From assembly GCA_036946625.1 (NCBI GenBank), contig JAQIIU010000003.1, positions 1,065,961-1,129,960 of the forward strand: 64,000 bases of DNA. The letters run 5' to 3'. Of this stretch, positions 47,699 to 57,116 are shown piece by piece (position 1 is the first letter of the stretch; each line of letters starts with the position of its first letter). The notes beneath the pieces were generated by a model, which saw only the letters and a list, made by a program, of their open reading frames with translations, made no database searches and was not told the DNA's origin. Source of the DNA: Methylorubrum populi (GTDB lineage: Bacteria > Pseudomonadota > Alphaproteobacteria > Rhizobiales > Beijerinckiaceae). A program made the translations under genes and the position numbers.

Positions 47699-49204
47699 AT
47701 GGCGATGGCACGGGTTCGGGAGGCCGGGACGACGGCGGCTTCATCCGAGGCATCGACGACTGCGCCGGTGCCGCTGGTGATCGATCTCGACGGCACGCTG
47801 CTGCGCACGGACCTGCTGCTGGAGGGCGTCGTCGCGCTGCTGCGGCACAACCTGCTGACCCTGTTCGCGCTGCTGCTCTGGCTGCCGCGGGGCCGCGCCC
47901 ATTTCAAGCGCCGCGTCGCGGAACACGCGCCCCTCGACCTCGCGACGCTTCCGGTCAACGAGGCGTTGCTCGCCCATATCGAGGCGCAGAAGGCGGCAGG
48001 CCGCGAGATCGTGCTCGCCACCGCCGCCGACGAGCTGATGGGCCTGCGCGCCCTGCGGCGCTTCCCCGTCTTCGATCGCGTCGTGGCGAGCGACGGCGTG
48101 CGCAACCTCAAGGGCGAGGCCAAGGCCGCCCAGCTTCGGACGCTCTACCCGCAGGGCTTCGACTACGCGGGCGATGCCGCGGCCGATCTCGCCGTCTGGG
48201 CGGCGGCACGCCGGGTGATCGTGGTGGAGGCCTCGGGCGCCGTCCGGCGCGCGGCCCGGGCGCTCGGCAAGCCGGTCGAGGAGTTTCCGGCGGCCGCGCG
48301 CCCGAAGGCGCTGCTCGAGGCCCTGCGCCTGCACCAATGGGCCAAGAACGCCCTGGTCTTCCTGCCGCTGGTCCTCGGCGGCCGGGCGGGGGAAGCGGCC
48401 GCCTGGGGAAGCGCGCTGATGGCCTTCCTGGCGCTCGGGCTCGTCGCCTCGGCGAGCTACCTCCTGAACGACCTGCTCGACCTCGCCCACGACCGCGCCC
48501 ACTGGTCGAAGCGCGAACGCCCGCTCGCCAGCGGCCGCCTGCCGCTCGCCGCGGGTCTGGCCGCCCTCGGCCTCGGCCTCGCGGGCGGCCTCGCGGTGGC
48601 GGCCCGGGCCGGGCCGGCGGTGCTCGTCGGCGTGCTGGCCTACCTCGCCCTGACCCTGACCTACTCGGCGTGGCTGAAGCGGGTGCCGATGCTCGACGCG
48701 CTGACGCTGGGGAGCCTGTTCACCCTGCGCATCGCGGTCGGCGTCGCGGCGGTCGCGGTGGCGTGGTCGCCCTGGCTCATGACCTTCTCGATGTTCCTGT
48801 TCACCTCCCTGTCCTTCGCCAAGCGGCACACGGAGCTGCGCGGCGCGGCCCGGCGCGGCCGGTCCGGCGCCATCGCCGGGCGCGGCTACGAGCCGGCGGA
48901 CGAGGCGGTGGTGCTTGCCTTCGGCATCGCCTCGGGGCTGGCCAGCGTCGTCATCTTCATCCTGTATCTGGCCAACGAGGCGTTCCGGCACGCGGTGCTC
49001 GCCGCGCCGCTGGCGCTGTGGTGCTTCCCCCTGATCCTTGTCCTGTTCATGGGCCGGGTCTGGCTGCTGGCGGGCCGCGACGCGCTCCACGACGATCCGG
49101 TCGCCTTCGCGCTCAAGGATCGCCCGAGCCTCGTGCTGGCGGGGATCGCCGGCCTCGCCTTCGCCGTCGCCGCCTTCGGCCTGCCGCGAGGATTGCTGTC
49201 TTGA
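47699..49204 (+). CDS. UbiA-family prenyltransferase with N-terminal HAD domain (DPPR-synthase/NoeC-like)
   Basis: The 501-residue fusion has an N-terminal HAD phosphatase domain (VIDLDGTLLRTDLLLEGVVA near residue 27, and the acidic motif DYAGDAAADLAVW). After about residue 205 comes a UbiA membrane domain with NDLLDLAHDRAHWSKRERPL (the NDxxDxxxD motif), YSAWLKRVPMLDALTLGSL and about eight helices. This is the architecture of polyprenyl-phosphate phosphoribosyltransferases such as decaprenylphosphoryl-phosphoribose synthase and Azorhizobium NoeC, with the HAD part removing the phosphate. It probably makes a polyprenyl-phosphate pentose. GtrA and a GT-C-like gene follow, so the lipid-linked sugar may be flipped and transferred. 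Confidence 0.85.
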   Translation: MAMARVREAGTTAASSEASTTAPVPLVIDLDGTLLRTDLLLEGVVALLRHNLLTLFALLLWLPRGRAHFKRRVAEHAPLDLATLPVNEALLAHIEAQKAAGREIVLATAADELMGLRALRRFPVFDRVVASDGVRNLKGEAKAAQLRTLYPQGFDYAGDAAADLAVWAAARRVIVVEASGAVRRAARALGKPVEEFPAAARPKALLEALRLHQWAKNALVFLPLVLGGRAGEAAAWGSALMAFLALGLVASASYLLNDLLDLAHDRAHWSKRERPLASGRLPLAAGLAALGLGLAGGLAVAARAGPAVLVGVLAYLALTLTYSAWLKRVPMLDALTLGSLFTLRIAVGVAAVAVAWSPWLMTFSMFLFTSLSFAKRHTELRGAARRGRSGAIAGRGYEPADEAVVLAFGIASGLASVVIFILYLANEAFRHAVLAAPLALWCFPLILVLFMGRVWLLAGRDALHDDPVAFALKDRPSLVLAGIAGLAFAVAAFGLPRGLLS

Positions 49205-49668
49205 GGGCAGGTGAGAGGGCAAGCGGCGTGCCGGGCCACGAGGCCGTCCGCTTCCTGATCGCCGGCGGCTCGGCCGCAGCGATCAACTGGCTCGCGCGGA
49301 TCCTGCTCTCGCCCGTCCTTCCCTTCGGCGCGGCGCTGCTCGCCGCCTACGCCGTCGGCATGGCCGCGGGGTTCTGGCTCTACCGCCGCTTCGTGTTCCG
49401 GGAGGCGTCGAAAGGATCGGTGCGCGGGCAACTCACGCTGTTCCTCGCCGTCAACGCCGTCGGCGCGGGCGTGGTGCTCGCGGTCAGCACGCTGGCGATC
49501 GCCGGCCTGGACGCCCTGCGGCCGGGCCTGACGCCGTCCGCGATCGAGGCGCTCGCGCACGGCCTCGGCATCGCCGTCGGCGCCGTGGCGAACTATCTCG
49601 GCCACCGGCTCCTCACCTTCGGCTCGCCCCTGCGCGGGACACCTCGGAGGGTGCCTCAGAGCCTGTAG
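49201..49668 (+). CDS. GtrA-family membrane protein (putative lipid-sugar flippase)
   Basis: The 155-residue protein has four predicted helices and the GtrA pattern, starting RFLIAGGSAAAINWLARILL, then GFWLYRRFVFRE and, at the end, GAVANYLGHRLLTFGS. GtrA proteins are thought to flip undecaprenyl-phosphate sugars. The TTG at 49201 overlaps the upstream stop (TTGA), suggesting translational coupling with the HAD-UbiA gene; a GTG at 49228 is the alternative start. Its 3' end overlaps that of the convergent membrane protein gene by 13 bases. Confidence 0.82.
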   Translation: MRAGERASGVPGHEAVRFLIAGGSAAAINWLARILLSPVLPFGAALLAAYAVGMAAGFWLYRRFVFREASKGSVRGQLTLFLAVNAVGAGVVLAVSTLAIAGLDALRPGLTPSAIEALAHGLGIAVGAVANYLGHRLLTFGSPLRGTPRRVPQSL

Positions 49669-50882
49669 ACGGAGACCAGCACCGCCACGGCGAGGTTGAC
49701 GACCACGCCCCAGGTGACGAGGAGCGGCAGGGCGGCGAAGGCGGGCGGGCGCTCGCCCCGCACCATCAGCACGATCAGGATCGGCAGCCAGTCGAGGACG
49801 TAGCGCTGGGTGGCGATCTGCTCGGCACCGTTGGAGTGATAGAACAGGGTGATGCCGGCGATGACCGCGATCACCGCCGCGCCCGCCGCGAACACACGGT
49901 CGAGCCGCGCGTAGGCCGCCAGCAGCAGCCAGGGGCTGGCGACGAGAATCGCCGTGCCGGCCTTGTCGAAGCCGGTAAGCGTGGTCAGTTGCGCCCCGCC
50001 GAACTCGAAATGGATGCCCTGCAGGAACAGGTAGAGCGCGTTGAACGGCAGGTAGTCGCGCGAGAACAGGCCGCTCCCGGTGATGCGCCGCCAGATGAAG
50101 CTCTCCTGGCCGGGATTGTGGATGAAGGCGTAGCCGGTCTCGAACGGGCTGCCGAACCGCGCGGCGTTGTAGGCGCAGTAGACGGCGATGGCCGCCGCGA
50201 CCGGCAGGCCGGCCAGCAGCGCGGACTTCGCGACGGAAGCCGGGTTGGCAAGCAGCGGGCGTCCGCGGGGCAGCGCCAGAACCAGCAGGAAGAGAGGATA
50301 GAAGATCGCCATCTGCCGGCACAGGAAGGCGAGTCCGACGAACAGCCCGGCGAGCGGCAGCGAGACCCGGCCGATCACCGCCCACAGGCTCAGGCTCATC
50401 ATCAGGAAGCCGACGGTCTGCGAGAAGAACCAGACGCCGTCCGAGCGCAGGGTGACCTGATAGAGCGGGCTGGCGAAGGCGAGCGCCGCGAGCAGCCACA
50501 GCGCCTCCGTCCGGCCAAGGTCGAGGGCGCGGAAGATCCTGTCCCAGACGAGCAGGCTCAGGCCCGACAGGCACAGGCCCAGCAGCACGAAGCCCTTGAA
50601 ACCGGGAAAGCCGAACAGGGCCACGAACGGCGTCAGCAGGAGTGCGGGCAGGGGCGGGAAGATGATGTAGGTGCGCCCGTCGAACAGCGCGCAGTCGATC
50701 TCCGGACACGTTTCGACCCAGAGCCGGCCGTGCAGGAAGGCGTCGGCCAGGGCACCGTGGGCGTTGATGCCGGCATCGCGCAGGGCACCGCGCCCGAGCA
50801 GGAGGGCGAACAGGAGGAACCCTGCGAGCGCCGTCAGCGCCGCGAGCACCCTGTCGCGCCGCCTGGAGAGCGTTTCCGTCAT
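49656..50882 (-). CDS. polytopic membrane protein, probable GT-C glycosyltransferase
   Basis: The 408-residue protein has about ten to twelve hydrophobic helices and starts with a short cytoplasmic MTETLSRRRDRV. A conserved-looking acidic first periplasmic loop (HGRLWVETCPEIDCALFDGR) and FLCRQMAIFYPLFLLVLALP are the type of layout seen in dolichol/polyprenyl-phosphate-sugar-dependent transferases (GT-C). No confident family motif is visible, so the glycosyltransferase call rests on topology and neighbours. It converges on gtrA with a 13-base overlap, which is uncommon and argues that the genes have been kept together. Confidence 0.6.
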   Translation of the reverse strand: MTETLSRRRDRVLAALTALAGFLLFALLLGRGALRDAGINAHGALADAFLHGRLWVETCPEIDCALFDGRTYIIFPPLPALLLTPFVALFGFPGFKGFVLLGLCLSGLSLLVWDRIFRALDLGRTEALWLLAALAFASPLYQVTLRSDGVWFFSQTVGFLMMSLSLWAVIGRVSLPLAGLFVGLAFLCRQMAIFYPLFLLVLALPRGRPLLANPASVAKSALLAGLPVAAAIAVYCAYNAARFGSPFETGYAFIHNPGQESFIWRRITGSGLFSRDYLPFNALYLFLQGIHFEFGGAQLTTLTGFDKAGTAILVASPWLLLAAYARLDRVFAAGAAVIAVIAGITLFYHSNGAEQIATQRYVLDWLPILIVLMVRGERPPAFAALPLLVTWGVVVNLAVAVLVSVYRL

Positions 50883-51118
50883 GACATCCGCCGCGTCGAC
50901 GAGGCCCGTCTCGAATCGCCGCGTCAGATTCGGACGGAACGGTTAATTGTCCCTGACGGACAACCCGTTTGCCCCCATCGGCACGACAGATGGGGGCAGG
51001 CTCTCACGTGTTCCGGCATCGGGCTTCGGGAAAGACAGGAATGCCTCTGCCGACCTCGTTCGGAGGCGTGGGAGAGGCGGGACATCTCCGGCTCGCCTCC
51101 TTCCGGCACCGTCGCGGT

Positions 51119-51230
51119 GCTGGATTGCTTCGCCTGACGGCTCGCAATGACGGTGTGGGTGACCCTCTCCCTCATTGCGAGGCTTCAACCTAAGCAATCC
51201 AGCGCGCGAGCCCCTCCGGAAAGGTCGCGG
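51119..51230. repeat. REP-like element between the GT-C-like gene and ribE
   Basis: The stretch gcctgacggctcgcaatgac at 51132-51151 matches 42793-42812 almost base for base, and both are followed by a gggt/gggc-ccctctcc linker and a cattgcgag arm. The element is an additional copy of the tandem arrangement at 42.8 kb. Confidence 0.75.
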
Positions 51231-51268
51231 ACTTGGAACGCCTCGCCCCCGCGGCAGACCGTCCGGCG

Positions 51269-51320
51269 AGAGCATCGTCCCGAAAGGTGGCTGCCGGCTT
51301 GTCTGAAAAGACGATGCTCT
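51269..51320. repeat. 52-bp palindromic element (agagcatcgtc ends)
   Basis: The ends agagcatcgtc and gacgatgctct are perfect 11-base inverted repeats. The inside (ccgaaaggtggctgccggct) recurs in reverse complement at 59755-59800 with few changes. It is a small, non-coding, non-autonomous-looking repeat. Confidence 0.8.
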
Positions 51321-51328
51321 GGAAACCG

Positions 51329-51967
51329 TCAGCGCTGCAACAGCCCCCGCGTCTCGGCAAGGCGCGCGGCGTAGCGGGCCAGGAGATCGACTTCCAGGTT
51401 GATTCGGTCGCCCGCCCGGCGGTCCTCCCAGGTCGTGACCGAGAGGCTGTGCGGGATCAGCAGCACCGAGAAATCGGCGCCCGAGACCGCGTTGACGGTG
51501 AGCGAGGTGCCGTCGAGGCAGATCGAGCCCTTCGCGGCGACGAAGCCGGCGAGCGCCGCCGGGGCCCGCAGGGTGAAGCGCTCGCTCGCGCCCCAGGGGT
51601 TGTCCTCGCCGGTCACGGTCTCGCGCTCCAGGATCTCGGCGATGCCGTCGACATGGCCGGTGACGAGATGGCCGCCGAGTTCGTCGCCGAGCTTGAGCGA
51701 GCGTTCGAGGTTGACCCGCGTGCCCTCGCGCCACGCGCCCACGGTGGTGCGCTCCAGCGTCTCGGCGGCGGCGTCCACCGCGAAGCGGCAGCCCGTCCCG
51801 TGCGGCTCCACCGCGACCGCGGTGAGGCAGGGGCCGGAACAGGCGATCGAGGCGCCGAGCGCGATGCCGGCGGGATCGTAGGCGCTCTCGATCACGATCC
51901 GGCGCAGGCGGTCCGAGCCCTCCGTCGAGACGACCCGGCCGACATCGGTGACGAGCCCGGTGAACAT
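51329..51967 (-). CDS. ribE: riboflavin synthase
   Basis: The 212-residue protein begins MFTGLVTDVGRV and consists of two lumazine-binding repeats. The first has SIACSGPCLTAVAVE and the second GSICLDGTSLTVNAV, each followed by SLKLGDELGGHLVTGHVDG-type sequence. Riboflavin synthase dismutates lumazine to riboflavin. It follows ribD with a single intervening base (stop, C, ATG), so the two are cotranslated. Confidence 0.95.
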   Translation of the reverse strand: MFTGLVTDVGRVVSTEGSDRLRRIVIESAYDPAGIALGASIACSGPCLTAVAVEPHGTGCRFAVDAAAETLERTTVGAWREGTRVNLERSLKLGDELGGHLVTGHVDGIAEILERETVTGEDNPWGASERFTLRAPAALAGFVAAKGSICLDGTSLTVNAVSGADFSVLLIPHSLSVTTWEDRRAGDRINLEVDLLARYAARLAETRGLLQR

Positions 51968-51968
51968 G

Positions 51969-53102
51969 TCAGATCCTCTCGTAGGTGACCGCCGTGTCGG
52001 GGCCGAGCACGCGGGCCTCGATCTCGGCGAAGGAGCCGTCCGCCAGACGGCGGGCGAGATTGGCCCCGAGCGCCGGCAGGCCGCCGGCCGCGCCCAGCAC
52101 CGCGGAGCCGGTGACGAGCGTGCAGGCATCGACGAGATCCTGCGCGGCGAGCGCGTCGGCCAGCGCCGGCCCGCCCTCGCTGCAGATCCGGGTGAGGCCG
52201 CGCCCGGCGAGCGTCGCGAGGGCGGCGGAGAGATCGATGCGGCCCTGCGCGTCGGTCGGCACGAACACGATCTCGACGCCGAAGGAGGCGAGCATCCGCC
52301 GGGCATGGGCCGGAGCGCCGCGCCCGGTCAGCACCAGGGTCGGCAGGTCGCGGGCACCGCGCACGAGGTGGCCGGCGGGGTTGAGGCGCAAGGTCGAGTC
52401 GAGGACGATCCGCACCGGCGAGCGCTCGGCGAGCCCCGGCAGCCGCACGGTGAGCGAGGGATCGTCCGCCCGCGCGGTGCCGATCCCGACCATGATCGCG
52501 TCGGCATGGGCCCGCCACAGATGCACCGCCCCGTCGGCGACCGGCCCGGTGATCTTCAGCCGCTCGCCGGTCGAGGGCGCGGCGAAGCCGTCGCGGGTGC
52601 GGGCGAGCTTGAGATGCAGGCTCGGGCGCCCGCGCGTGACGCGGGAGACATGGCCGCGGTGGTCCCGGGCGGCCTCCTCGCGCAGCAGGCCCGTCTCCAC
52701 CGCGATGCCGGCGGCGCGAAGCTGCGCATGGCCGCGGCCGGAGACGCGGGGATCGGGATCCTCGATCGCGGTGACCACGCGGGCGACGCCCGAGGCGATC
52801 GTCGCCTCGGTGCAGGGCGGCGTGCGGCCGTGATGCGAGCAGGGCTCCAGGGTGACGTAGAGCGTGGCGCCGACGGCCGCCTCGCCGGCCATGTCCAGCG
52901 CAAGCGGCTCCGCGTGCGGGCGCCCGCCGATGGCGGTCACCGCCTGACCGACGATGCGGCCGTCGGCGGCCACCACCACGGCGCCGACGCTCGGATTGGG
53001 CCAGGTGCGGCCGAGATGGCGCCGCCCGAGCGCGAGGGCGAGGCGCATGGCGCGCCGGTCGCGCGCCCGCTGGGAGGAAGCGTCCACGATCGCGCCCGTC
53101 AC
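51969..53102 (-). CDS. ribD: bifunctional riboflavin deaminase/reductase
   Basis: The 377-residue protein has the N-terminal zinc deaminase domain ([14 protein letters not shown] with the His-Ala-Glu, [19 protein letters not shown] with the zinc cysteines) and a C-terminal reductase domain ([59 protein letters not shown]). It performs two steps of riboflavin synthesis. It uses a GTG start that overlaps the nrdR stop (GTGA). It is in the normal position between nrdR and ribE. Confidence 0.94.
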   Translation of the reverse strand: MTGAIVDASSQRARDRRAMRLALALGRRHLGRTWPNPSVGAVVVAADGRIVGQAVTAIGGRPHAEPLALDMAGEAAVGATLYVTLEPCSHHGRTPPCTEATIASGVARVVTAIEDPDPRVSGRGHAQLRAAGIAVETGLLREEAARDHRGHVSRVTRGRPSLHLKLARTRDGFAAPSTGERLKITGPVADGAVHLWRAHADAIMVGIGTARADDPSLTVRLPGLAERSPVRIVLDSTLRLNPAGHLVRGARDLPTLVLTGRGAPAHARRMLASFGVEIVFVPTDAQGRIDLSAALATLAGRGLTRICSEGGPALADALAAQDLVDACTLVTGSAVLGAAGGLPALGANLARRLADGSFAEIEARVLGPDTAVTYERI

Positions 53103-53656
53103 GCCCGCGGCCGGGCCGGCCGGCGCCGACGCGGCGCGGCGGCCTCCTCCTCGGGCGGCGCGGGCGCAGGCACTCGGTCCTCGGGCAGCAGCGCCTCACC
53201 CTCCAGCCGTCCGCCGAGGGTGCCGAGCAGATCCTGGAAGTCCTGGGCCTCGCGGAAATTCTTGTAGACCGAGGCGAAACGGACATAGGCCACGTCGTCG
53301 AGGCCCTTGAGACCTTCCATCACCGCCTCGCCGATCGCCTCGCTGGTGACCTCGCCCTCGCCGCCGCTCTCCAGGCGCCGGGTGATGCCGCTGACCAGCC
53401 GCTCCACCCGCTCGGGATCGACCGTGCGCTTGCGCAGCGCCACGTCGATCGAGCGCTGGAGCTTGTCACGGTCGAACGGCACGCGCTTGCCCGAGCGCTT
53501 GAGCACGACGAGTTCGCGTAGTTGCACCCGCTCGAAGGTGGTGAAGCGCCCGCCGCAATCCGGGCAGACGCGGCGGCGGCGGATCGCGGAGGAATCCTCG
53601 CTCGGCCGCGAATCCTTCACCTGCGTGTCGGGTCCCCCGCAGAACGGACACCGCAT
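53099..53656 (-). CDS. nrdR: transcriptional repressor NrdR
   Basis: The 185-residue protein has the N-terminal zinc ribbon ([33 protein letters not shown]) followed by the ATP-cone (about residues 49-139, with [20 protein letters not shown] and [18 protein letters not shown]). It represses ribonucleotide reductase genes in an ATP/dATP-dependent way. A C-terminal Pro/Ala/Arg-rich tail of about 35 residues goes beyond the usual family length. It leads the nrdR-ribD-ribE group behind glyA. Confidence 0.95.
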   Translation of the reverse strand: MRCPFCGGPDTQVKDSRPSEDSSAIRRRRVCPDCGGRFTTFERVQLRELVVLKRSGKRVPFDRDKLQRSIDVALRKRTVDPERVERLVSGITRRLESGGEGEVTSEAIGEAVMEGLKGLDDVAYVRFASVYKNFREAQDFQDLLGTLGGRLEGEALLPEDRVPAPAPPEEEAAAPRRRRPARPRA

Positions 53657-53794
53657 CGCGCGCTCACCTCGTCATCCCATCGGCCCCGCGGCCGTGACGC
53701 CTCTGTGCCCCAGCCGCGGCTCAATTGCCAGGAGGGTCGGAGGGTTCGCCGGAGCCGGGCCGGACGAGGTCGTCCGGCACCGCTTCGGCCACCG

Positions 53795-53963
53795 TCATAC
53801 GACATCCGGTCGATGACTTCGGCCTCTCCTGCGTCATCGCGAGGCGAAGCCGTGGCGAACCAGGGCGCGACCTTTCCGGACAGGTCGCGCCCTGGATCGC
53901 TTCGCGGCCGCTCGCGAGGACGGCGCGGGGCCAAACCCGAAGCGATCAAGTGGAAACGGTATC
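53795..53963. repeat. 170-bp dispersed repeat, copy B (inverted relative to copy A)
   Basis: This block reads from tcatacgacatccggtcgat to gcgatcaagtggaaacggtatc and is the reverse complement of 39248-39417 apart from scattered substitutions. The inner palindrome (agggcgcgacctttccgg / ccggacaggtcgcgccct) is nearly perfect here. Recombination between the two copies would invert the 14 kb in between. Confidence 0.85.
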
Positions 53964-54156
53964 GGGGGCATCGGCAGGCGAAGGCTGTAATCCGTGTGCG
54001 GGGAGAGACGCGGGAACCGCCCTCCCGAACGATGCCGCGGACGATCGGACGATCGCCCGTTCGAGCTTCGTCATCATTCCAAGAATGGAACGCGGAAGTA
54101 CACGGCCGTGCACGGAAAACCTGACATGGATGGACTTCAGGGCCGATCGCACGCGC

Positions 54157-54190
54157 AAAAACGGCCGCGGATCCTGAAGATCCGCGGCCG
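54157..54190 (-). terminator. intrinsic terminator of glyA
   Basis: Read on the minus strand, a 12-bp perfect stem (cggccgcggatc / gatccgcggccg) with a 5-base loop is followed directly by ttttt. It lies 37 bases after the glyA stop. This is the best-formed Rho-independent terminator in the window. Confidence 0.88.
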
Positions 54191-54226
54191 CGCCGGCCCT
54201 CGACAGCGAGGGGCGTCCCGGAAGGC

Positions 54227-55531
54227 CTACCCGTAGATCGGGAAGCGGTCGGTCAGGACGTGGACCTTCTCCTTCACCGCCGCCTCGACCGCCGCGTCGC
54301 CGCCCTCGCCCTTGTCGGCGAGACCGTCGAGCACCTCGACGATGAACGAGCCGACCTGCTTGAACTCGGCGACGCCGAAGCCGCGGGTGGTGCTGGCCGG
54401 GGTGCCGAGGCGGATGCCGGAGGTGACCGTCGGCTTCTGCGGATCGAACGGCACGCCGTTCTTGTTGCAGGTGATGTCGGCCCGCGACAGCGCCGCCTCG
54501 GCGGCCTTGCCGGTGAGGTCCTTCCGCTGGAGGTCGACCAGCATCAGGTGGTTGTCGGTGCCGCCCGAGGTGATGTCGTAGCCGCCCGAGACGATGGTGT
54601 CGGCCAGCGCCCGGGCGTTGTCGATCACCTGACGGGCGTAGATCTTGAACTCGGGCTTGAGCGCCTCGCCGAACGCCACCGCCTTGGCGGCGATGACGTG
54701 CATCAGCGGACCGCCCTGGAGACCGGGGAAGATCGCCGAGTTGAACTTCTTGGCCAGCGCCTCGTCGTTCGTCAGGATCATGCCGCCGCGGGGCCCGCGC
54801 AGGGTCTTGTGGGTCGTCGTGGTGGCGACATGCGCGTGCGGGAAAGGCGACGGGTGCAGGCCCGCCGCGACGAGGCCGGCGAAGTGGGCCATGTCGACGA
54901 AGAAGAAGGCGCCGACGGAATCGGCGATCTCACGGAACTTCGCGAAGTCCCAGTGGCGCGGATAGCCCGAGCCGCCGGCGATGATCACCTTCGGCCTGTG
55001 CTCCTGCGCGAGGCGCTCGACCTGCTCCATGTCGATGCGCTGGTCCTCGCGGCGCACGGTGTAGGAGACCGGCTTGAACCACTTGCCCGACACGTTCGGC
55101 GGCGCGCCGTGGGTGAGGTGGCCGCCCGCGGCGAGGTCGAGGCCGAGGAAGGTGTCGCCGGGCTGCATCAGGGCCATGAACACGCCCTGGTTCGCCTGGG
55201 AGCCGGAATTCGGCTGCACGTTGGCGAAGCCGCAACCGAACAGGCGCTTGGCGCGGTCGATGGCGAGTTCCTCGGCGATGTCCACGAACTGGCAGCCGCC
55301 GTAGTAGCGCCGGCCCGGATAGCCCTCCGCGTACTTGTTGGTCAGCACCGAGCCCTGCGCTTCGAGCACGGCGCGCGAGACGATGTTCTCGGAGGCGATC
55401 AGCTCGATCTCGTGCTTCTGACGGCTGAGTTCCTGCGAGATGGCCTTGGCGATCTCGGGATCGGTCTCGGCCAGACGAGACGAGAAGAAGGTGTCGAGGG
55501 CGGTGGTGTCGGTCGCAGTTCCGGCGCTCAT
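54227..55531 (-). CDS. glyA: serine hydroxymethyltransferase
   Basis: The 434-residue protein shows the SHMT signatures: [40 protein letters not shown], and the PLP lysine in [16 protein letters not shown] (Lys242). It interconverts serine and glycine with methylene-tetrahydrofolate. In methylotrophs with a serine cycle this is the entry point of C1 carbon into biomass. I chose the second Met (55531) because [20 protein letters not shown] matches the family; an upstream frame would add 13 residues. Confidence 0.97.
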   Translation of the reverse strand: MSAGTATDTTALDTFFSSRLAETDPEIAKAISQELSRQKHEIELIASENIVSRAVLEAQGSVLTNKYAEGYPGRRYYGGCQFVDIAEELAIDRAKRLFGCGFANVQPNSGSQANQGVFMALMQPGDTFLGLDLAAGGHLTHGAPPNVSGKWFKPVSYTVRREDQRIDMEQVERLAQEHRPKVIIAGGSGYPRHWDFAKFREIADSVGAFFFVDMAHFAGLVAAGLHPSPFPHAHVATTTTHKTLRGPRGGMILTNDEALAKKFNSAIFPGLQGGPLMHVIAAKAVAFGEALKPEFKIYARQVIDNARALADTIVSGGYDITSGGTDNHLMLVDLQRKDLTGKAAEAALSRADITCNKNGVPFDPQKPTVTSGIRLGTPASTTRGFGVAEFKQVGSFIVEVLDGLADKGEGGDAAVEAAVKEKVHVLTDRFPIYG

Positions 55532-55736
55532 GAGCGTGGCCTCTTTGTCGTTGTTTACGGGTGACCCCACCCGTTCTCCCGTCGGCGTTCACGGGGGTAT
55601 ATTTTCAGGCACTCTTCGTACACGGCGGAGACGAACAGGCCAAGCACAGGTGATTTTTCGCCGGTCTTGAAAATTTTTCATCGGAACGGTCCAAGCCGCC
55701 GCACAGCAAGACCGGCGGGGGTCGCGAGCGGACACG

Positions 55737-55763
55737 AAAACACCCGGCGCGGGGGCCGGGTGT
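55737..55763 (-). terminator. intrinsic terminator of the F0 operon
   Basis: On the minus strand a 9-bp stem (acacccggc / gccgggtgt) with a 6-base loop is followed by tttt. It lies 41 bases after the atpF stop, the last gene of the leftward F0 operon. Confidence 0.75.
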
Positions 55764-55803
55764 CGGTCGCTCGTGAGGCGGGTCGGTATCGCCCGGAGGC
55801 GGC

Positions 55804-56292
55804 TCAAGCCTGGAGGCGGCTCTTCACGTCGCCGAGGCTGGCGCGGACGAGATCCTGGGCCGCATTGCCCTGGAGGCGCTCGCGCAGGAGCGTCTCGGAG
55901 ACCTTGACCGCCGCGTCGGCGGCGGCGGCCCGAACCTGGGCGGCGGCCTGCGCCTCGGCCTGGGCGATCTTGGCCTCGGCCGCCTTGGTGCGGCGGGCGA
56001 CGAACGCGTCGAGGCGGGCATGGCCCTCGGCGGCGATCCGCTCGGCATCCTCGCGGGCGCCGGCGACGATCGCTTCGGCCTCGCGCTCGGCCTCCGTGCG
56101 GCGGCGCTGGTAGTCCGCGAGCACGGCCGCGGCCTCCTCGCGCAGGCGGCGGGCCTCGTCGAGCTCGTGGCGCACGCGCTTGGCGCGGCGGTCGAGCCCG
56201 CCGGTCATCATCGAGAAGCCGCCGACCCGCCAGACGATGGCCAGGAACGCCACGAAGGCGACGGCGACCCAGAATTCGGCGGTCAGCAGCAT
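55804..56292 (-). CDS. atpF: ATP synthase F0 subunit b
   Basis: The 162-residue protein has one N-terminal transmembrane helix ([20 protein letters not shown]) and a long Ala/Glu/Arg-rich helix forming the peripheral stalk. It is the last gene of the order atpI-atpB-atpE-atpF'-atpF. The ATG at 56292 gives the usual [11 protein letters not shown] start; the frame is open 81 bases further but the added part is Pro/Arg-rich and unlike the family. Confidence 0.93.
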   Translation of the reverse strand: MLLTAEFWVAVAFVAFLAIVWRVGGFSMMTGGLDRRAKRVRHELDEARRLREEAAAVLADYQRRRTEAEREAEAIVAGAREDAERIAAEGHARLDAFVARRTKAAEAKIAQAEAQAAAQVRAAAADAAVKVSETLLRERLQGNAAQDLVRASLGDVKSRLQA

Positions 56293-56377
56293 GTCGGTCT
56301 CAAGCTCTCGGTCGGCCGGCGGCCCGGGCGGGGTCGGTTCAAACGGGCGGGGCCGGCGCGCACGCCGGCCCACGGTA

Positions 56378-56980
56378 TCAGTGGACGGCGGGCGTCGCGT
56401 CGAGGGCGCGGTCCAGGCTCGCCCGGTCGGGCGCCTGGCCGGTCAGCCGCTCGACGATGGCCGAGGCCGTCTCGCCGGCGATGGCGCGGACGTTGCCCAT
56501 GGCCTCCGCCGTGCGGCCGCGGATGATCGCCTCGGAGGCGGCGAGCCGCTGGTTCAGCTCGGCTTCCAGGCTCTTGCGCTTGGCATCGGCCTCGGCCGAG
56601 AGGGCGTTGCGGGTGTCCTGGGCGATGCCTTGCGCCTTGGCCTGGGCCGCGCGCAGGGACTTCTCGTAGGCCTCGCCGGCGGCGTCGGCCTCGGCCTTCA
56701 TCCGCTGCGCCTCGCCGAGGTCGGCGGAGAGTCGGTTGGAGCGTTCACCGAGGATCGCCTCGATGCGCGGCAGCGCGACCTTGGACATCAGGGAGTAGAG
56801 CAGGCCGAAGGCGAGAGCGAGCCAGATCAACTGCGAGAGGAAGGTCTGGCTCTCGAAGGGCGGGAACACGCTGCCGTGGCCGCCGGGGGTATGCTCGGTA
56901 TGGGTATGGGGGCTTCCCGGCGGAACGATCGTCGTGTCCGCGTTCGGCGAGGGGGTCGTGAGGGGATTCTGCTCGGCCAT
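56378..56980 (-). CDS. atpG: ATP synthase F0 subunit b'
   Basis: The 200-residue protein is a second b-type subunit. A Pro/His-rich N-terminus of about 40 residues is followed by one transmembrane helix ([19 protein letters not shown]) and a long coiled-coil. Heterodimeric b/b' stalks are normal in Alphaproteobacteria. Compared with the b gene, its soluble part carries [20 protein letters not shown]. The gene follows atpE after a 208-base spacer that holds a hairpin. Confidence 0.92.
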   Translation of the reverse strand: MAEQNPLTTPSPNADTTIVPPGSPHTHTEHTPGGHGSVFPPFESQTFLSQLIWLALAFGLLYSLMSKVALPRIEAILGERSNRLSADLGEAQRMKAEADAAGEAYEKSLRAAQAKAQGIAQDTRNALSAEADAKRKSLEAELNQRLAASEAIIRGRTAEAMGNVRAIAGETASAIVERLTGQAPDRASLDRALDATPAVH

Positions 56981-57116
56981 GGCCCTGTCCGGTAACGTCG
57001 GAAGGCCGGCTCCGAGGGCGGAGCGGCCGGATCAACGAGCGGGGGAGCGCGAGGCGGACCCCATGGGATGAACCCTTGGGCCGGCCCGCACGCCCCCGAA
57101 AAACGCGTCAGAGTGC

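Larger units (their letters stand above)
50883..51328. other. repeat-rich intergenic region between the GT-C-like gene and ribE
   Basis: This 446-base gap has no plausible gene. It carries REP-like sequence at 51119-51230 (ggattgcttcgcctgacgg ... ctcattgcgagg) and a 52-bp palindromic element at 51269-51320. The cluster of repeats marks the right-hand boundary of the insertion that separates ribE from ribH. Confidence 0.7.
53657..54226. other. repeat-bearing intergenic region between nrdR and glyA
   Basis: About 570 bases contain the inverted copy of the 170-bp repeat (53795-53963) and the glyA terminator (54157-54190). The remaining sequence has no supported gene. Because glyA and nrdR usually adjoin, the extra DNA is probably repeat-driven expansion. 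Confidence 0.7.

Noticed and set aside
53795..53963. Insertion sequence at the 170-bp repeat
   Set aside because: It has no coding capacity and consists of nested palindromes, fitting a REP-like mosaic rather than an IS.
55532..55736. Glycine riboswitch upstream of glyA
   Set aside because: No conserved glycine-aptamer core was recognisable in the leader sequence.
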